The notes under the pieces: generated by a model
Told to the model about the DNA's origin: nothing
The model's database searches: none
The model's input: only the letters and a program-made list of their open reading frames with translations
Translations under genes and position numbers: made by a program
Shown here: positions 42,216-50,243 of the stretch, one piece after another
How positions within the stretch are numbered: the first letter of the stretch is position 1
Layout: each line of letters starts with the position of its first letter
From: CADCWK01 sp035944555
GTDB taxonomy: Bacteria; Chloroflexota; Chloroflexia; Thermomicrobiales; UBA6265
DNA: 64,000 nucleotides
NCBI GenBank assembly: GCA_035944555.1
Contig: DASZAY010000009.1
Coordinates: forward strand, 248,001 to 312,000
Direction: 5' to 3'

Positions 42216-43202
42216 ATGCGGATCATAGGCGCGTCGGATGTGTGGTCACTCGTCTCGATGTCGGACGCGATCGAGTTGATGGCGACCGCCTTCGGCGAGT
42301 TGAGCGCGGGCCGGGCTCAGGCACCACTGCGTACCGGGATCCACCTCGACGCCTCCCGGCTCGATGCCCTGACGATGCCCGCGACGGTGCCAGCCGCTCG
42401 GGCCCTCGGCGTCAAGCTCGTCACGGTGGCCGCTGACAATCCCGCCCGGAATCTCCCGCTCATCCATGCGACCGTCCTGATCGTCGACCCGGAAACGGGG
42501 CAACCACTTGGTGTCCTGGACGGGACGAGCATCACGGCCATGCGGACGGGAGCAGTATCCGGTGCTGCGACCCAACGGCTTGCCCGGCCGGACGCGACGA
42601 CGCTTGTCCTCTTTGGTTCCGGTGCCCAGGCCATCACCCAGGCGCTCGCCGTCGGTGCCGTCCGCGATCTGAAGCGCATCGTTGTAGTCGGACGCGATCA
42701 GGCGCGGCTGGACAGCTTCGCCCAGAGACTAGCGGTCCGGGACGAGCGACTGGCCGGGCTTGTCCAGACGACGACCGACCGCACAGCCGCCGGCGATGCC
42801 GACGTCATCTGTGCCGCGACGACATCCCGCGTGCCCGTGTTCAATGACGCCGACGTCCGCCCGGGAACGCATATCAACGGCGTCGGCGCCTATACGCCAG
42901 CCATGCAGGAGATCCCGGCCGATACGGTCGTCCGGGCACTCGTCGTGGTGGACCAGGTGGAAGCGGCTCTCGAGGAGGCCGGCGATCTCGCCATCCCGAT
43001 CCGGGAAGGCCAGCTCTCACCGGACGCCGTCACGGTGGAACTTGGTCAGCTCGTCAACGGCGATCACCCCGGCCGGACGGACGACCAGCAGGTGACGTTC
43101 TTCAAGTCGGTCGGAAACGCGGTCCAAGATATGGTCGTCGGTCGTCGGGCACTAGATCTTGCAGCCGAGCGAGGTGTTGGACAGGTCGTGTCTCTGGCCT
43201 GA
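42216..43202 (+). CDS. ornithine cyclodeaminase / mu-crystallin family protein
   Basis: NAD(P)-dependent enzyme of the OCD/alanine dehydrogenase (archaeal type)/imine reductase family. The substrate part has the conserved Lys in LGVKLVTVAADNP and Asp later; LDGTSITAMRTGAVSGAAT and the Rossmann motif FGSGAQAITQALAV are typical. The cofactor-specificity region is VVGRDQARLDSF. 328 aa from the ATG at 42216 (MRIIGASDVW) with GGGAGAACGG upstream. It could be an ornithine cyclodeaminase, an alanine dehydrogenase or an imine reductase; neighbours do not help. Confidence 0.88.
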   Translation: MRIIGASDVWSLVSMSDAIELMATAFGELSAGRAQAPLRTGIHLDASRLDALTMPATVPAARALGVKLVTVAADNPARNLPLIHATVLIVDPETGQPLGVLDGTSITAMRTGAVSGAATQRLARPDATTLVLFGSGAQAITQALAVGAVRDLKRIVVVGRDQARLDSFAQRLAVRDERLAGLVQTTTDRTAAGDADVICAATTSRVPVFNDADVRPGTHINGVGAYTPAMQEIPADTVVRALVVVDQVEAALEEAGDLAIPIREGQLSPDAVTVELGQLVNGDHPGRTDDQQVTFFKSVGNAVQDMVVGRRALDLAAERGVGQVVSLA

Positions 43203-43291
43203 CGGCGTCTGGATTATCAAACTGAGGCGGTCTGGCCTCTTCGCCCGGCTATGGATTACACCGTTGGGTTGCCGGGCAATACCACAAGACA

Positions 43292-43329
43292 GAGAAGCCG
43301 GTCCGGAAACCATTCCGGACCGGCTTCTC
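43292..43329 (-). terminator. bidirectional terminator between the OCD-like gene and nuoF
   Basis: Perfect 17-bp stem GAGAAGCCGGTCCGGAA / TTCCGGACCGGCTTCTC with loop ACCA, in a 156-base gap between convergent genes. Confidence 0.8.
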
Positions 43330-43358
43330 TATCTGTATTCCGGGTTCACCAGACGGCA

Positions 43359-45092
43359 TCAGTCAGCCGCGATCGCGACCTCGCCCGGGGTGATGGGGCA
43401 GGTGCCACACCGGCAGACGCCGTCGCGGATGTGCTCGAGGAACTCCTCGCGGTGGTGCTGGATCATGCCAAGCAACGGCATCGGCGCGACCTGGCCAAGG
43501 CCACAGAGCGAGAGCTCGATGATGTGCTTGCTGGTCCGCTCGATCAGCGCGAGATCCGCTTCCGAGCCGCGACCCAGTCGAATCCGGTCGATGATCTCGA
43601 TGAGGGCCGGATTCCCCAGGCGGCAGGGAACACACTTCGAGCAGGATTCGTAGCGGTTGAACGCCATCATGTAGCGGGCGAAATCGACCGCGCAGGTGTT
43701 CTCGTCGTAGACGACGAATCCACCGGAGCCGAGCATACCGCCGAACTCGGCCATCGAGTCGAAATCGACCGGGACGTCCAGCTCCTTGTCCCGCAGCGGG
43801 CCAGCTGAAACGCCCCCGGTCTGGATGCCCTTGAAGGTGTGCCCCTCGCGCATCCCGCCCCAGGTGTCCTCGATCAGCGTCCGGAACGGCAGGCCCATCT
43901 CGATCTCGGCGAGGCCCATCTGCTTGACAGGTCCCATGACAGTGACGAGCTTGGTCCCGGTGCTCTTGCCGTTCCCCATCGCGGCGTACCAGTCGCCGCC
44001 GTTCAGGACGATGTCGCGAATGTTCGCCAGCGTCTCGGCATTGTTGGCGACTGTGGGCCGCTTCCAGAGCCCTTCCTCGACGGAGCGGGGTGGCTTTGTC
44101 CGGGGTTGTCCGCGCACACCCATGATGGAGTACATCAGCGCCGAGCCCTCACCGCAGACGTAGGCACCGCCACCGGTCCGGAGCCGGAAGCCGTAGCTCT
44201 TGCCCGAGCCGAGAACATCCTTGCCGATCAGCCCCAGGGCTTCGGCATCGGCGGCCGCCTTCCGGAACCGCTCGATCGCGAGCGGGTACTCACCGCCGAT
44301 GTAGTTGTAGCCAATGTCCGCGCCGACCGCGACGCAGGCGATCAGGATGCCTTCGAGGATGCGGTGCGGATCGCCCTCGTGGATCCGCCGGTCCTTGTAG
44401 ACGTTCGGCTCACCCTCGTGACTGTTGCAGACGACGTACTTCGGGCGGGCGCGGGCCCGCTTGCCGGAGGCCCACTTGATCCCGGCCGGGAAGCCGGCCC
44501 CGCCACGCCCCCGGAGCGTCGCCTTGGTGACCTCTTCGATCACCTCATCCTGCGACAGCTCGAACAGGGCGCGGAAGAGACCGGAGTAGGCGCCATGAGC
44601 AATGGCGTCCTCGATGGAGTCGGGATCGATCACGCCGACGTCGCGGAGCAGGATGCGCTTCTGGTGGCGGAAGAACGGCAGCGTGTGCAGCGGCGGGATA
44701 TCGCCGATCGGTCCATCTCCCCGGACTCCGACGGCACGGTCCTCGAGTTCGCCGCGGAGGAGTGCCGGGACGTCAGCCGGAGCGATGTTGCCATAGAGGA
44801 TGGGCGACTGGCCGGGATTGCGAATCTCGACCCACGGCTCCATCCAGTTGGCACCGTTGCCGGACGTCTTGCGGACGATGTCGCCGGTCCCGGCCAGTTC
44901 CCGTTCGCAGGCGGCCAGGACCTCAGCGGCCCCCTTGCCCAGCGACGACGAATCTAATCCGACCGAGATCACGCGGCCGGAGTGATTCTCCAGCGCCGAC
45001 CAGCGGGCGATGCAGCGCTCACGAAAAGCGAGGAAGTCCTCCTTCGATCGGAGGACGGGCAGGGTAGTCGTAGGTGCTGGAGCGTGACTCAT
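43359..45092 (-). CDS. nuoF: NADH-binding NuoF-like subunit with a degenerate ferredoxin-like N-terminus
   Basis: The core is the 51-kDa NADH/FMN subunit: LRGRGGAGFPAGIKW and VVCNSHEGEPNVYKDR (FMN and NADH sites), GGGAYVCGEGSAL, and the N3 cluster ligands ESCSKCVPCRLG plus a later LCGLGQ. The first 120 residues look like the thioredoxin-fold [2Fe-2S] domain fused to HydB/HoxF-type proteins, but the cluster cysteines are absent (VGLDSSSLGKGAAEV, SGNGANWMEP). The C-terminus ends CRCGTCPI, a remnant of a longer tail in those proteins. The ATG at 45092 is chosen because homology begins there; it overlaps nuoE by four bases. 577 aa. The partner could be complex I, a formate dehydrogenase or a hydrogenase. 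Confidence 0.9.
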   Translation of the reverse strand: MSHAPAPTTTLPVLRSKEDFLAFRERCIARWSALENHSGRVISVGLDSSSLGKGAAEVLAACERELAGTGDIVRKTSGNGANWMEPWVEIRNPGQSPILYGNIAPADVPALLRGELEDRAVGVRGDGPIGDIPPLHTLPFFRHQKRILLRDVGVIDPDSIEDAIAHGAYSGLFRALFELSQDEVIEEVTKATLRGRGGAGFPAGIKWASGKRARARPKYVVCNSHEGEPNVYKDRRIHEGDPHRILEGILIACVAVGADIGYNYIGGEYPLAIERFRKAAADAEALGLIGKDVLGSGKSYGFRLRTGGGAYVCGEGSALMYSIMGVRGQPRTKPPRSVEEGLWKRPTVANNAETLANIRDIVLNGGDWYAAMGNGKSTGTKLVTVMGPVKQMGLAEIEMGLPFRTLIEDTWGGMREGHTFKGIQTGGVSAGPLRDKELDVPVDFDSMAEFGGMLGSGGFVVYDENTCAVDFARYMMAFNRYESCSKCVPCRLGNPALIEIIDRIRLGRGSEADLALIERTSKHIIELSLCGLGQVAPMPLLGMIQHHREEFLEHIRDGVCRCGTCPITPGEVAIAAD

Positions 45093-45610
45093 CGGACGGT
45101 CTCCTCGCGGCGAGTGGCGAGCACCCGGTCGAGCAGGGAATTGAGGGATTCGACGGTGAGATTGCCGTGAATCTCGTGGTTGAGACTGACCAGCGGAGCC
45201 CGATCGCAGACGCCGAGACAGCCATCGACGACCTGAATCGTCAGCTTGCCGTCGGCCGTCGTCTGGCCGTCGCTGATCCCGCGGCGATCCTTGAGTGATT
45301 GCACCAGCTTCATTGAGCCGCCGACATAGCAGGACATCCCGTGGCAGACCAGCATGAAGTTCTCGCCCCGGGGAGCGGTTCGGAAATCGGCATAGAAGGT
45401 AAGCAGCCCATAGACCCGATTGACGGTCGTGCCGAGGTGATCGGCGACGATCTCGGCGGCTTCGAGACTGACCCAGCCGAAGCGCTCGTTGATCTCCTGC
45501 AGCGCGAACAGGATCAGCTCCTGGGCTTCCTGATGATCGCTGTAGGTGATGTGCGACATCATCTCCCGGACGACATCGAGGTCGATGGTGGATGTGTGCA
45601 CGTTGGCCAC
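45089..45610 (-). CDS. nuoE: 24-kDa NuoE-like [2Fe-2S] subunit
   Basis: Thioredoxin-fold ferredoxin that partners NuoF. Helical N-terminus QEAQELILFALQEINERFGWVS, then the cluster ligands CHGMSC and CLGVC with RAPLVSLNHEIHG after. 173 aa from a GTG start at 45610 with GGGAG nine bases upstream. Its stop overlaps the start of nuoF (ATGA). No other nuo, hyd or fdh gene is present in the window. The promoter region upstream carries a CRP-type palindrome. Confidence 0.92.
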   Translation of the reverse strand: MANVHTSTIDLDVVREMMSHITYSDHQEAQELILFALQEINERFGWVSLEAAEIVADHLGTTVNRVYGLLTFYADFRTAPRGENFMLVCHGMSCYVGGSMKLVQSLKDRRGISDGQTTADGKLTIQVVDGCLGVCDRAPLVSLNHEIHGNLTVESLNSLLDRVLATRREETVR

Positions 45611-45678
45611 GGTTCTCGCTCCCTCTTGCCGGCGCCATCTCGGTACACCGGCTTCCCGGCGAGGTGCCGGGACTTGCC

Positions 45679-45694
45679 TGTGAGAGATATCACA
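45679..45694. promoter_or_regulatory. perfect CRP/FNR-family palindrome upstream of nuoE-nuoF
   Basis: TGTGAGAGATATCACA: exact TGTGA-N6-TCACA dyad, 68 bases before the nuoE start and just downstream of the predicted transcription start. A site in that place would suit repression, or activation if the true promoter lies elsewhere. Confidence 0.65.
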
Positions 45695-45704
45695 ATCATC
45701 GGTA

Positions 45705-45733
45705 AGTTTAGGCGGCGGCAGGTCCGAAGGCAA
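45705..45733 (-). promoter_or_regulatory. promoter for nuoE-nuoF
   Basis: On the minus strand: TTGCCT (45733-45728), 17-base spacer, TAAACT (45710-45705). Confidence 0.5.
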
Positions 45734-45783
45734 CGCAAACAGGGACCGCCGTGCCGCTCCGCCAGTGCCGGGAAAACGGCAAC

Positions 45784-45813
45784 GGGGCGCCCACCTCGAA
45801 AGGTGAGCGCCCC
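45784..45813 (-). terminator. terminator after the zinc-ribbon gene
   Basis: Stem GGGGCGCCCACCT / AGGTGAGCGCCCC with loop CGAA and one mismatch, followed on the minus strand by GTTTTCCC a few bases on. It separates the zinc-ribbon gene from nuoE. Confidence 0.65.
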
Positions 45814-45827
45814 ATTGCGAAATCAGA

Positions 45828-46238
45828 CTAACCCCTGACGTCGGATCCGCTGGTGAACAATCGCTTGAAGTCACCATCGAAGTCGTTGAGGAACGTGTGC
45901 ATGTCAACGACATCTCCGGCCGAAACCGGAGGTCCGGCCGGCGCCGGTGCTTCGATGGCGAAGGACTCGTGGACGCCCGGAGTCATCCCGTTGCGGACGT
46001 CCTCGGACATCTTCTGCAGCGCGACCTTGGCCTGGTCGGGGTCGCCGTCCTTGAGGACGGCCGCGACGAAGTTGCGGGCGTGGCACACCTCGCACTCGAC
46101 GACCATCATCCAGACGTCACGCTTGCTGGAGACGACGTTGATGTCGTCCTCGTCGTATGGGCTGTGGCAGACCGCGCACCGGGGAAGTCGGTCGAGAACG
46201 ACCTGCTTGACGTGACCTTCGGGAGTTGGTGATTCCAT
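45828..46238 (-). CDS. hypothetical zinc-ribbon protein
   Basis: Function unknown. 136 aa. Two CxxC pairs, Cys21/Cys24 (CAVC) and Cys49/Cys52 (CEVC), 24 residues apart, form a likely zinc ribbon. The rest is helical and acidic (DPDQAKVALQKMSEDVRN; VVDMHTFLNDFDGDFKRLFTS). No TM. The C-terminal phrase MHTFLNDFDGDFKRLF resembles the VFRDFINSLDLDDFDKRQ ending of the neighbouring bifunctional nuclease, perhaps a shared short helix. The start has GGAGACACC just upstream. Co-directional with that nuclease gene. Confidence 0.75.
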   Translation of the reverse strand: MESPTPEGHVKQVVLDRLPRCAVCHSPYDEDDINVVSSKRDVWMMVVECEVCHARNFVAAVLKDGDPDQAKVALQKMSEDVRNGMTPGVHESFAIEAPAPAGPPVSAGDVVDMHTFLNDFDGDFKRLFTSGSDVRG

Positions 46239-46324
46239 GGTGTCTCCGATGCGACGGGCGGGGCAATACGTTGCGCTAGAGCCAGAAACGTGCCCTCGGT
46301 ACTACCCGCCGCACTCCTGTCGAT

Positions 46325-46897
46325 CTACTGACGCTTGTCGAAGTCGTCCAGGTCCAGCGAGTTGATGAAGTCGCGGAAAACGGACAGCTTCTCTTCCTCG
46401 GCCGGGGTCGGCTGGGAAGGGGCAGGGGTGCTGGATTCCGTCGAACTGGCCCGGGACGACGCGACCGGTCCGGGCGTTTCCGCCTCGTCCGCGTCGCCAT
46501 CCACTTCCACGCCAGCCTGCTCCATGATCTCGTCGGCGACGAGGATCGGAGCCTTGACCCGTACCGCGAGCGCGATGGCGTCGCTGGACCGGGAGTCAAT
46601 CTCGGTCAGCTCGCCGTTGCGACGGACGACCACGCGGGCGTGGAAGACCTCGTCGATGACCGCGGAGATGACGATTCGCTCGACTTCGGCACCAAGGTCC
46701 GTGATGATCGAGCGCATGAGGTCATAGGGGAGAGGGCGGGACGCGGTCACGCCCTGCAACTCCATGGCAATAGCTTCGGCCTCGTAGGCCCCGATCCAGA
46801 TCGGAAGATGACGATCTCCCCCGACTTCCTTGAGGATGACGACTCGGGTCTGAGTGACGAGACTCACCCGGATGCTTTCCACGACCGTTTCGATCAT
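46325..46897 (-). CDS. bifunctional nuclease (BFN/DUF151) family protein
   Basis: DUF151 domain, first described as a nuclease acting on DNA and RNA in plants; the role in bacteria is unclear. The conserved segment is LPIWIGAYEAEAIAMELQGV and RPLPYDLMRSIITDLGAEVERIVI, followed by FHARVVVRRNGE and DSRSSDAIALAVRVKAPI. After the domain (about residue 130) is an acidic, Ser/Pro-rich tail of 60 residues ending SLDLDDFDKRQ. The ATG at 46897 (MIETVVESIRV) is chosen because the domain starts there; 190 aa. Confidence 0.88.
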   Translation of the reverse strand: MIETVVESIRVSLVTQTRVVILKEVGGDRHLPIWIGAYEAEAIAMELQGVTASRPLPYDLMRSIITDLGAEVERIVISAVIDEVFHARVVVRRNGELTEIDSRSSDAIALAVRVKAPILVADEIMEQAGVEVDGDADEAETPGPVASSRASSTESSTPAPSQPTPAEEEKLSVFRDFINSLDLDDFDKRQ

Positions 46898-47093
46898 CCC
46901 GGATCCCTTTCGGTGCGTGCATGCTTGAGAGGTGGTTCGTCGAAGCGATGCGCACGATTCGTGCAGCCGTCCCCGACAGGCACCGCTGGACAGACGATGG
47001 CGATCGGGTCGGGGCAACGTCAATTCTACACCTGACCCGGCCCTCTTACCATTGGTGAGTCGGCATCCGGGAACGTCGGCGAAAAACGCCGAA

Positions 47094-47117
47094 GGGCCTC
47101 GAATCACTTCGAGGCCC
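47094..47117 (-). terminator. intrinsic terminator after tatA
   Basis: Stem GGGCCTCGAA / TTCGAGGCCC with loop TCAC; on the minus strand it is followed by TTCGGCGTTTTTC. Confidence 0.75.
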
Positions 47118-47152
47118 CCCAGATCAGTCTTCAGTTTGTCGCCAGGGGAAGA

Positions 47153-47413
47153 CTAGACCTCGTCGGCCCGGACCTGCTGGCTGGAGGAGGTGCGAACCGG
47201 CTCCTCGCGGCGGGTGACGGTCGTCGTCGACGTCGGGGTGACGTAATCATCCGCCTTGCCCGCATCGAGCTTCTTGTCGTCCTGGGTGTTTTCCTTGAAC
47301 TCCTTGATACCGCGACCAAGGGCTCCACCGATGTCCCCGATCCGGCTGGCGCCAAAGATCAGGACGACGATGACAAGGATGATGATCAGCTCTGTGGGAC
47401 CAAGTGAAGGCAT
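47153..47413 (-). CDS. tatA: twin-arginine translocase TatA/TatE
   Basis: Pore-forming component of the Tat export system for folded proteins. One N-terminal TM helix (LGPTELIIILVIVVLIFG) is followed by the glycine hinge, the amphipathic helix SRIGDIGGALGRGIKEFKEN and a Thr/Ser-rich, charged tail; typical TatA layout. 86 aa. No tatC is in the window. The ribosome site AGGAGGG is close to a small hairpin (CCTCTC/GAGAGG) that may weakly mask it. Confidence 0.94.
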   Translation of the reverse strand: MPSLGPTELIIILVIVVLIFGASRIGDIGGALGRGIKEFKENTQDDKKLDAGKADDYVTPTSTTTVTRREEPVRTSSSQQVRADEV

Positions 47414-47512
47414 TGAGACCCTCCTCTCGAAGAGAGGTGTGCAACTGCATGTGCGACAGGGGAAGTATACGTGTTGACCGGCGGTCGCACACGGTACCGG
47501 TCCGACGTTGAC

Positions 47513-47764
47513 CTAGTTGACGAACGAACTCCAGAGGGCAAGGAGCACGAACAGCACGGCAATGCCGATCGTGAACTGGAACAGCCGGAGCTCGACGCCC
47601 CGACGCGTCCGGTTGATCGATCCCGTGTCACCGCCAAAGGCGCCGCTGAAGGTCGATCCCTTGGTCTGCATCAGGATCACCGCGATCAGGACGATCGAGA
47701 TGACGATGACTGCCAGACTGACCGCGTTGTCCACCGTCCGCTCCGTTCCCGCCAAAGTCGTCAC
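47513..47764 (-). CDS. secG: preprotein translocase subunit SecG
   Basis: Small two-TM subunit of the SecYEG channel. First helix AVSLAVIVISIVLIAVILMQ, the conserved GSTFSGAFGGD loop, then the second helix FQFTIGIAVLFVLLALW. 83 aa. It follows pgk on the same strand, an order (gap-pgk-...-secG) seen in many bacteria, but a hairpin lies between pgk and secG. Confidence 0.94.
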   Translation of the reverse strand: MTTLAGTERTVDNAVSLAVIVISIVLIAVILMQTKGSTFSGAFGGDTGSINRTRRGVELRLFQFTIGIAVLFVLLALWSSFVN

Positions 47765-47840
47765 GCCATGGCCGTCGCCTGTCGCCGGCCCGGTTTTTCA
47801 TGCACTCGCGTGGCGTCGAACGGTACCACCCCAAACTTCC

Positions 47841-47870
47841 GGCGGCAAACGTCCCTGGACGCTTGCCGCC
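47841..47870 (-). terminator. hairpin after pgk
   Basis: Stem GGCGGCAAACGT / ACGCTTGCCGCC with one mismatch and loop CCCTGG, 18 bases after the pgk stop; a short T-containing stretch follows on the minus strand. Probably a terminator. Confidence 0.5.
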
Positions 47871-47888
47871 CGCGAGCAACGGCCCCGC

Positions 47889-49064
47889 TCAGCGCTCGGG
47901 GATCGCCATCACCCCGGGAAGCTCCTTGCCTTCGAGCAATTCCAGCGACGCACCGCCCCCGGTCGAGACGTGCGTGATCCGGTCGGTCAGACCGGCCGCG
48001 GCGAGGGCAGCGATCGAGTCTCCGCCCCCAACCACCGACGTGGCGGGACTGTCTGCCACGGCCACCGCGAGTCCGCGCGTGCCAGCGGCAAACGCCGGCC
48101 GCTCCGCTACGCCCATTGGTCCGTTCCAGAGGATCAGGCGAGCTCCGGCGACGCGGCGGCGGTAGTCATCAAGGGTCGCGGGACCGATATCGAAGATCGC
48201 CTGATCTGCCCGGATTTCATCAACGGGCGCGACCGTCCCCTCGCCATCGATCCGGTCGGAGACGACGGCATCGGTCGGCAGGACGATCTCGGTGCCCCGG
48301 TCGGTTGCCTCTTCGAGAAGCGTCCGGGCGCGGTCAAGGAAGTCCGGCTCCGCCAGGGACTTGCCAATGTCATAACCGCGGGCGAGCAGCAGGGTGTTCG
48401 CCATGCCTCCACCGAGGAGCATCACGTCGACCTTGCCGACCAGGTTGCTCATGACTGCCAGCTTGTCGCTGACCTTGGCGCCACCGAGGATTGCGATGAA
48501 TGGATGCTCGGGTGACTCGATCAACCTCGAGAGCGTTTCCACCTCGCCAAGGAGGAGGGGACCGGCGTACGCGGGCAACAGCTCTGCGACTCCAACGGTC
48601 GACGCATGCGCCCGGTGTGCCGCTCCGAATGCATCGTTGACAAAGATGTCGCCGAGCGCGGCGAGCTCTCCGGCGAAGGTGCCGTCGTTCGCCTCTTCCC
48701 GCCCGTCGAACCGCAGGTTTTCGAGGAGCAGGACGTCACCATCGTTGAGCCTGTCGACGGCGGACCGGGCCTCCGGCCCGATGGTCGCCGGCACGAACGC
48801 GACCGGCCGGTCGAGCAGGTCTCCAAGTTGCTCGGCGACCGGAGCCAGCGAGAGCTCGGGTTTCGGCGTTCCCTTGGGCCGGCCGAGGTGACTCATCAGC
48901 ACGACGCGGGCACCGCGGTCCGCCAGATCCCGGATGGTGGGGAGATGGGCCCGGATCCGGGTATCGTCGGTGATGGTGGTGCCCTGGAGCGGCACGTTGA
49001 AGTCGAGGCGCACGAGCACTCGACGGCCCGCCACGTCGAGTCCGGCGATCGATCGCCTGCTCAT
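47889..49064 (-). CDS. pgk: phosphoglycerate kinase
   Basis: Glycolysis/gluconeogenesis: 1,3-bisphosphoglycerate plus ADP to 3-phosphoglycerate plus ATP. N-terminal motif VLVRLDFNVPLQG, then MSHLGRPKG, the hinge and nucleotide region AILGGAKVSDKLAV and the C-terminal GGGDSIAAL with STGGGASLELLEGKELPG. 391 aa. Lies 42 bases after gap on the same strand, so gap-pgk is an operon. Confidence 0.97.
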   Translation of the reverse strand: MSRRSIAGLDVAGRRVLVRLDFNVPLQGTTITDDTRIRAHLPTIRDLADRGARVVLMSHLGRPKGTPKPELSLAPVAEQLGDLLDRPVAFVPATIGPEARSAVDRLNDGDVLLLENLRFDGREEANDGTFAGELAALGDIFVNDAFGAAHRAHASTVGVAELLPAYAGPLLLGEVETLSRLIESPEHPFIAILGGAKVSDKLAVMSNLVGKVDVMLLGGGMANTLLLARGYDIGKSLAEPDFLDRARTLLEEATDRGTEIVLPTDAVVSDRIDGEGTVAPVDEIRADQAIFDIGPATLDDYRRRVAGARLILWNGPMGVAERPAFAAGTRGLAVAVADSPATSVVGGGDSIAALAAAGLTDRITHVSTGGGASLELLEGKELPGVMAIPER

Positions 49065-49106
49065 CGGTTTCCTCCGGACTGGGATAGGTCGGAGCTGGGG
49101 TGGTGA

Positions 49107-50132
49107 TTACCCGGGAAAGCCGGCCTCGCAGATCAGCGCGGTCAGGTCCGCAACGCGGCAGGAATACCCCCACTCGTTGTCGTACCAGGCGACGACCTTG
49201 GCCAGCGTGTCGCCGGTCACCATCGTGGACGGCCCGTCGACGACTGCGGAGTGGCTGTCCTGGCGGAAGTCGCTGGAAACGAGCTTCTCGTCGGTGTAGG
49301 CGAGGATGCCGCGAAGGGCGTCCGTATCGGCGGCCTGCCGGAACGCTTCGTTGAGCTGCTCGCTGGTAACCGGCTTCTCCGTCTCGGCGACCAGGTCGAT
49401 GATCGACACGGTCGGCGTCGGGACGCGCAGGGAGAAGCCATCGAACTTGCCCTTGAGCTCGGGCAGGACGAGTCCGACCGCCTTCGCCGCTCCGGTGGTG
49501 GTCGGGATGATGTTCTGGGCGGCGCCGCGGGCCCGACGGAGATCCTTGTGCGGACCGTCGACAAGGACCTGATCAGCCGTGTAGGAGTGGACCGTCGTGA
49601 CCAGTGCCCGCTTGATCCCGAACTGTTCGAGGACAACCTTGGCGACCGGCGCAAGGCAGTTGGTCGTGCAGGAGGCGTTGGAGATGATGGAGTGGGACCC
49701 TGGATCGTACGACGTCTCGTTGACGCCGAGGCAGATGGTGATGTCCTCGCCCTTGGCGGGCGCGGAGATGATCACCTTCTTGGCGCCGGCGGTGATGTGT
49801 CCGCGAGCGCCTTCGGCATCGGTGAACCGGCCGGTCGACTCGATGACCAGGTCGACCCCGAGATCACCCCAGCCGAGGCTCGCGGGTTCACGCTCGGAGA
49901 GCACCTGGATCGTGCGGCCGTTAACGATGATCTCGTCCTCGGTCGCCGACACGTCCGCATCGTACCGACCGTACGTGGAGTCGTACTTGAGCAGGTGGGC
50001 GAGTGACTCGTTCGGACTGAGATCGTTGACGGCGACGACCTCGAACAGGTCGGAATAGCCGCTCTTCTCGATCGCCTTGAACACGTTGCGGCCGATGCGG
50101 CCGAAGCCGTTGATACCAACCCTGTAGACCAC
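49107..50132 (-). CDS. gap: glyceraldehyde-3-phosphate dehydrogenase (type I)
   Basis: NAD-dependent GAPDH. N-terminal VGINGFGRIGRNVFKAI; catalytic Cys155 in SNASCTTNCLAP; the S-loop region HKDLRRARGAAQNIIPT and the C-terminal WYDNEWGYSCRV. The Asp in VAVNDLSP suits NAD preference. The start is a GTG at 50132 with GGAGG six bases upstream; 341 aa. Follows yvcK by 111 bases; that gap holds an inverted repeat CGTCAC/GTGACG but no known regulator gene such as cggR is near. Confidence 0.97.
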   Translation of the reverse strand: MVYRVGINGFGRIGRNVFKAIEKSGYSDLFEVVAVNDLSPNESLAHLLKYDSTYGRYDADVSATEDEIIVNGRTIQVLSEREPASLGWGDLGVDLVIESTGRFTDAEGARGHITAGAKKVIISAPAKGEDITICLGVNETSYDPGSHSIISNASCTTNCLAPVAKVVLEQFGIKRALVTTVHSYTADQVLVDGPHKDLRRARGAAQNIIPTTTGAAKAVGLVLPELKGKFDGFSLRVPTPTVSIIDLVAETEKPVTSEQLNEAFRQAADTDALRGILAYTDEKLVSSDFRQDSHSAVVDGPSTMVTGDTLAKVVAWYDNEWGYSCRVADLTALICEAGFPG

Positions 50133-50243
50133 GAAGTTCCTCCATGCGGAGCACGCCACTATCTGACCAAGCGTGCCCTTGCGTTGATCGCGTCACAGGT
50201 CTCCCAGTGACGGGGCAGTCGGATGTCGATCACGTATTCGGGA

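Noticed and set aside
50180..50205. Inverted repeat CGTCAC/GTGACG before gap as a CggR-type operator
   Set aside because: No CggR gene is nearby, the arms are short and the spacing does not match the known operator.
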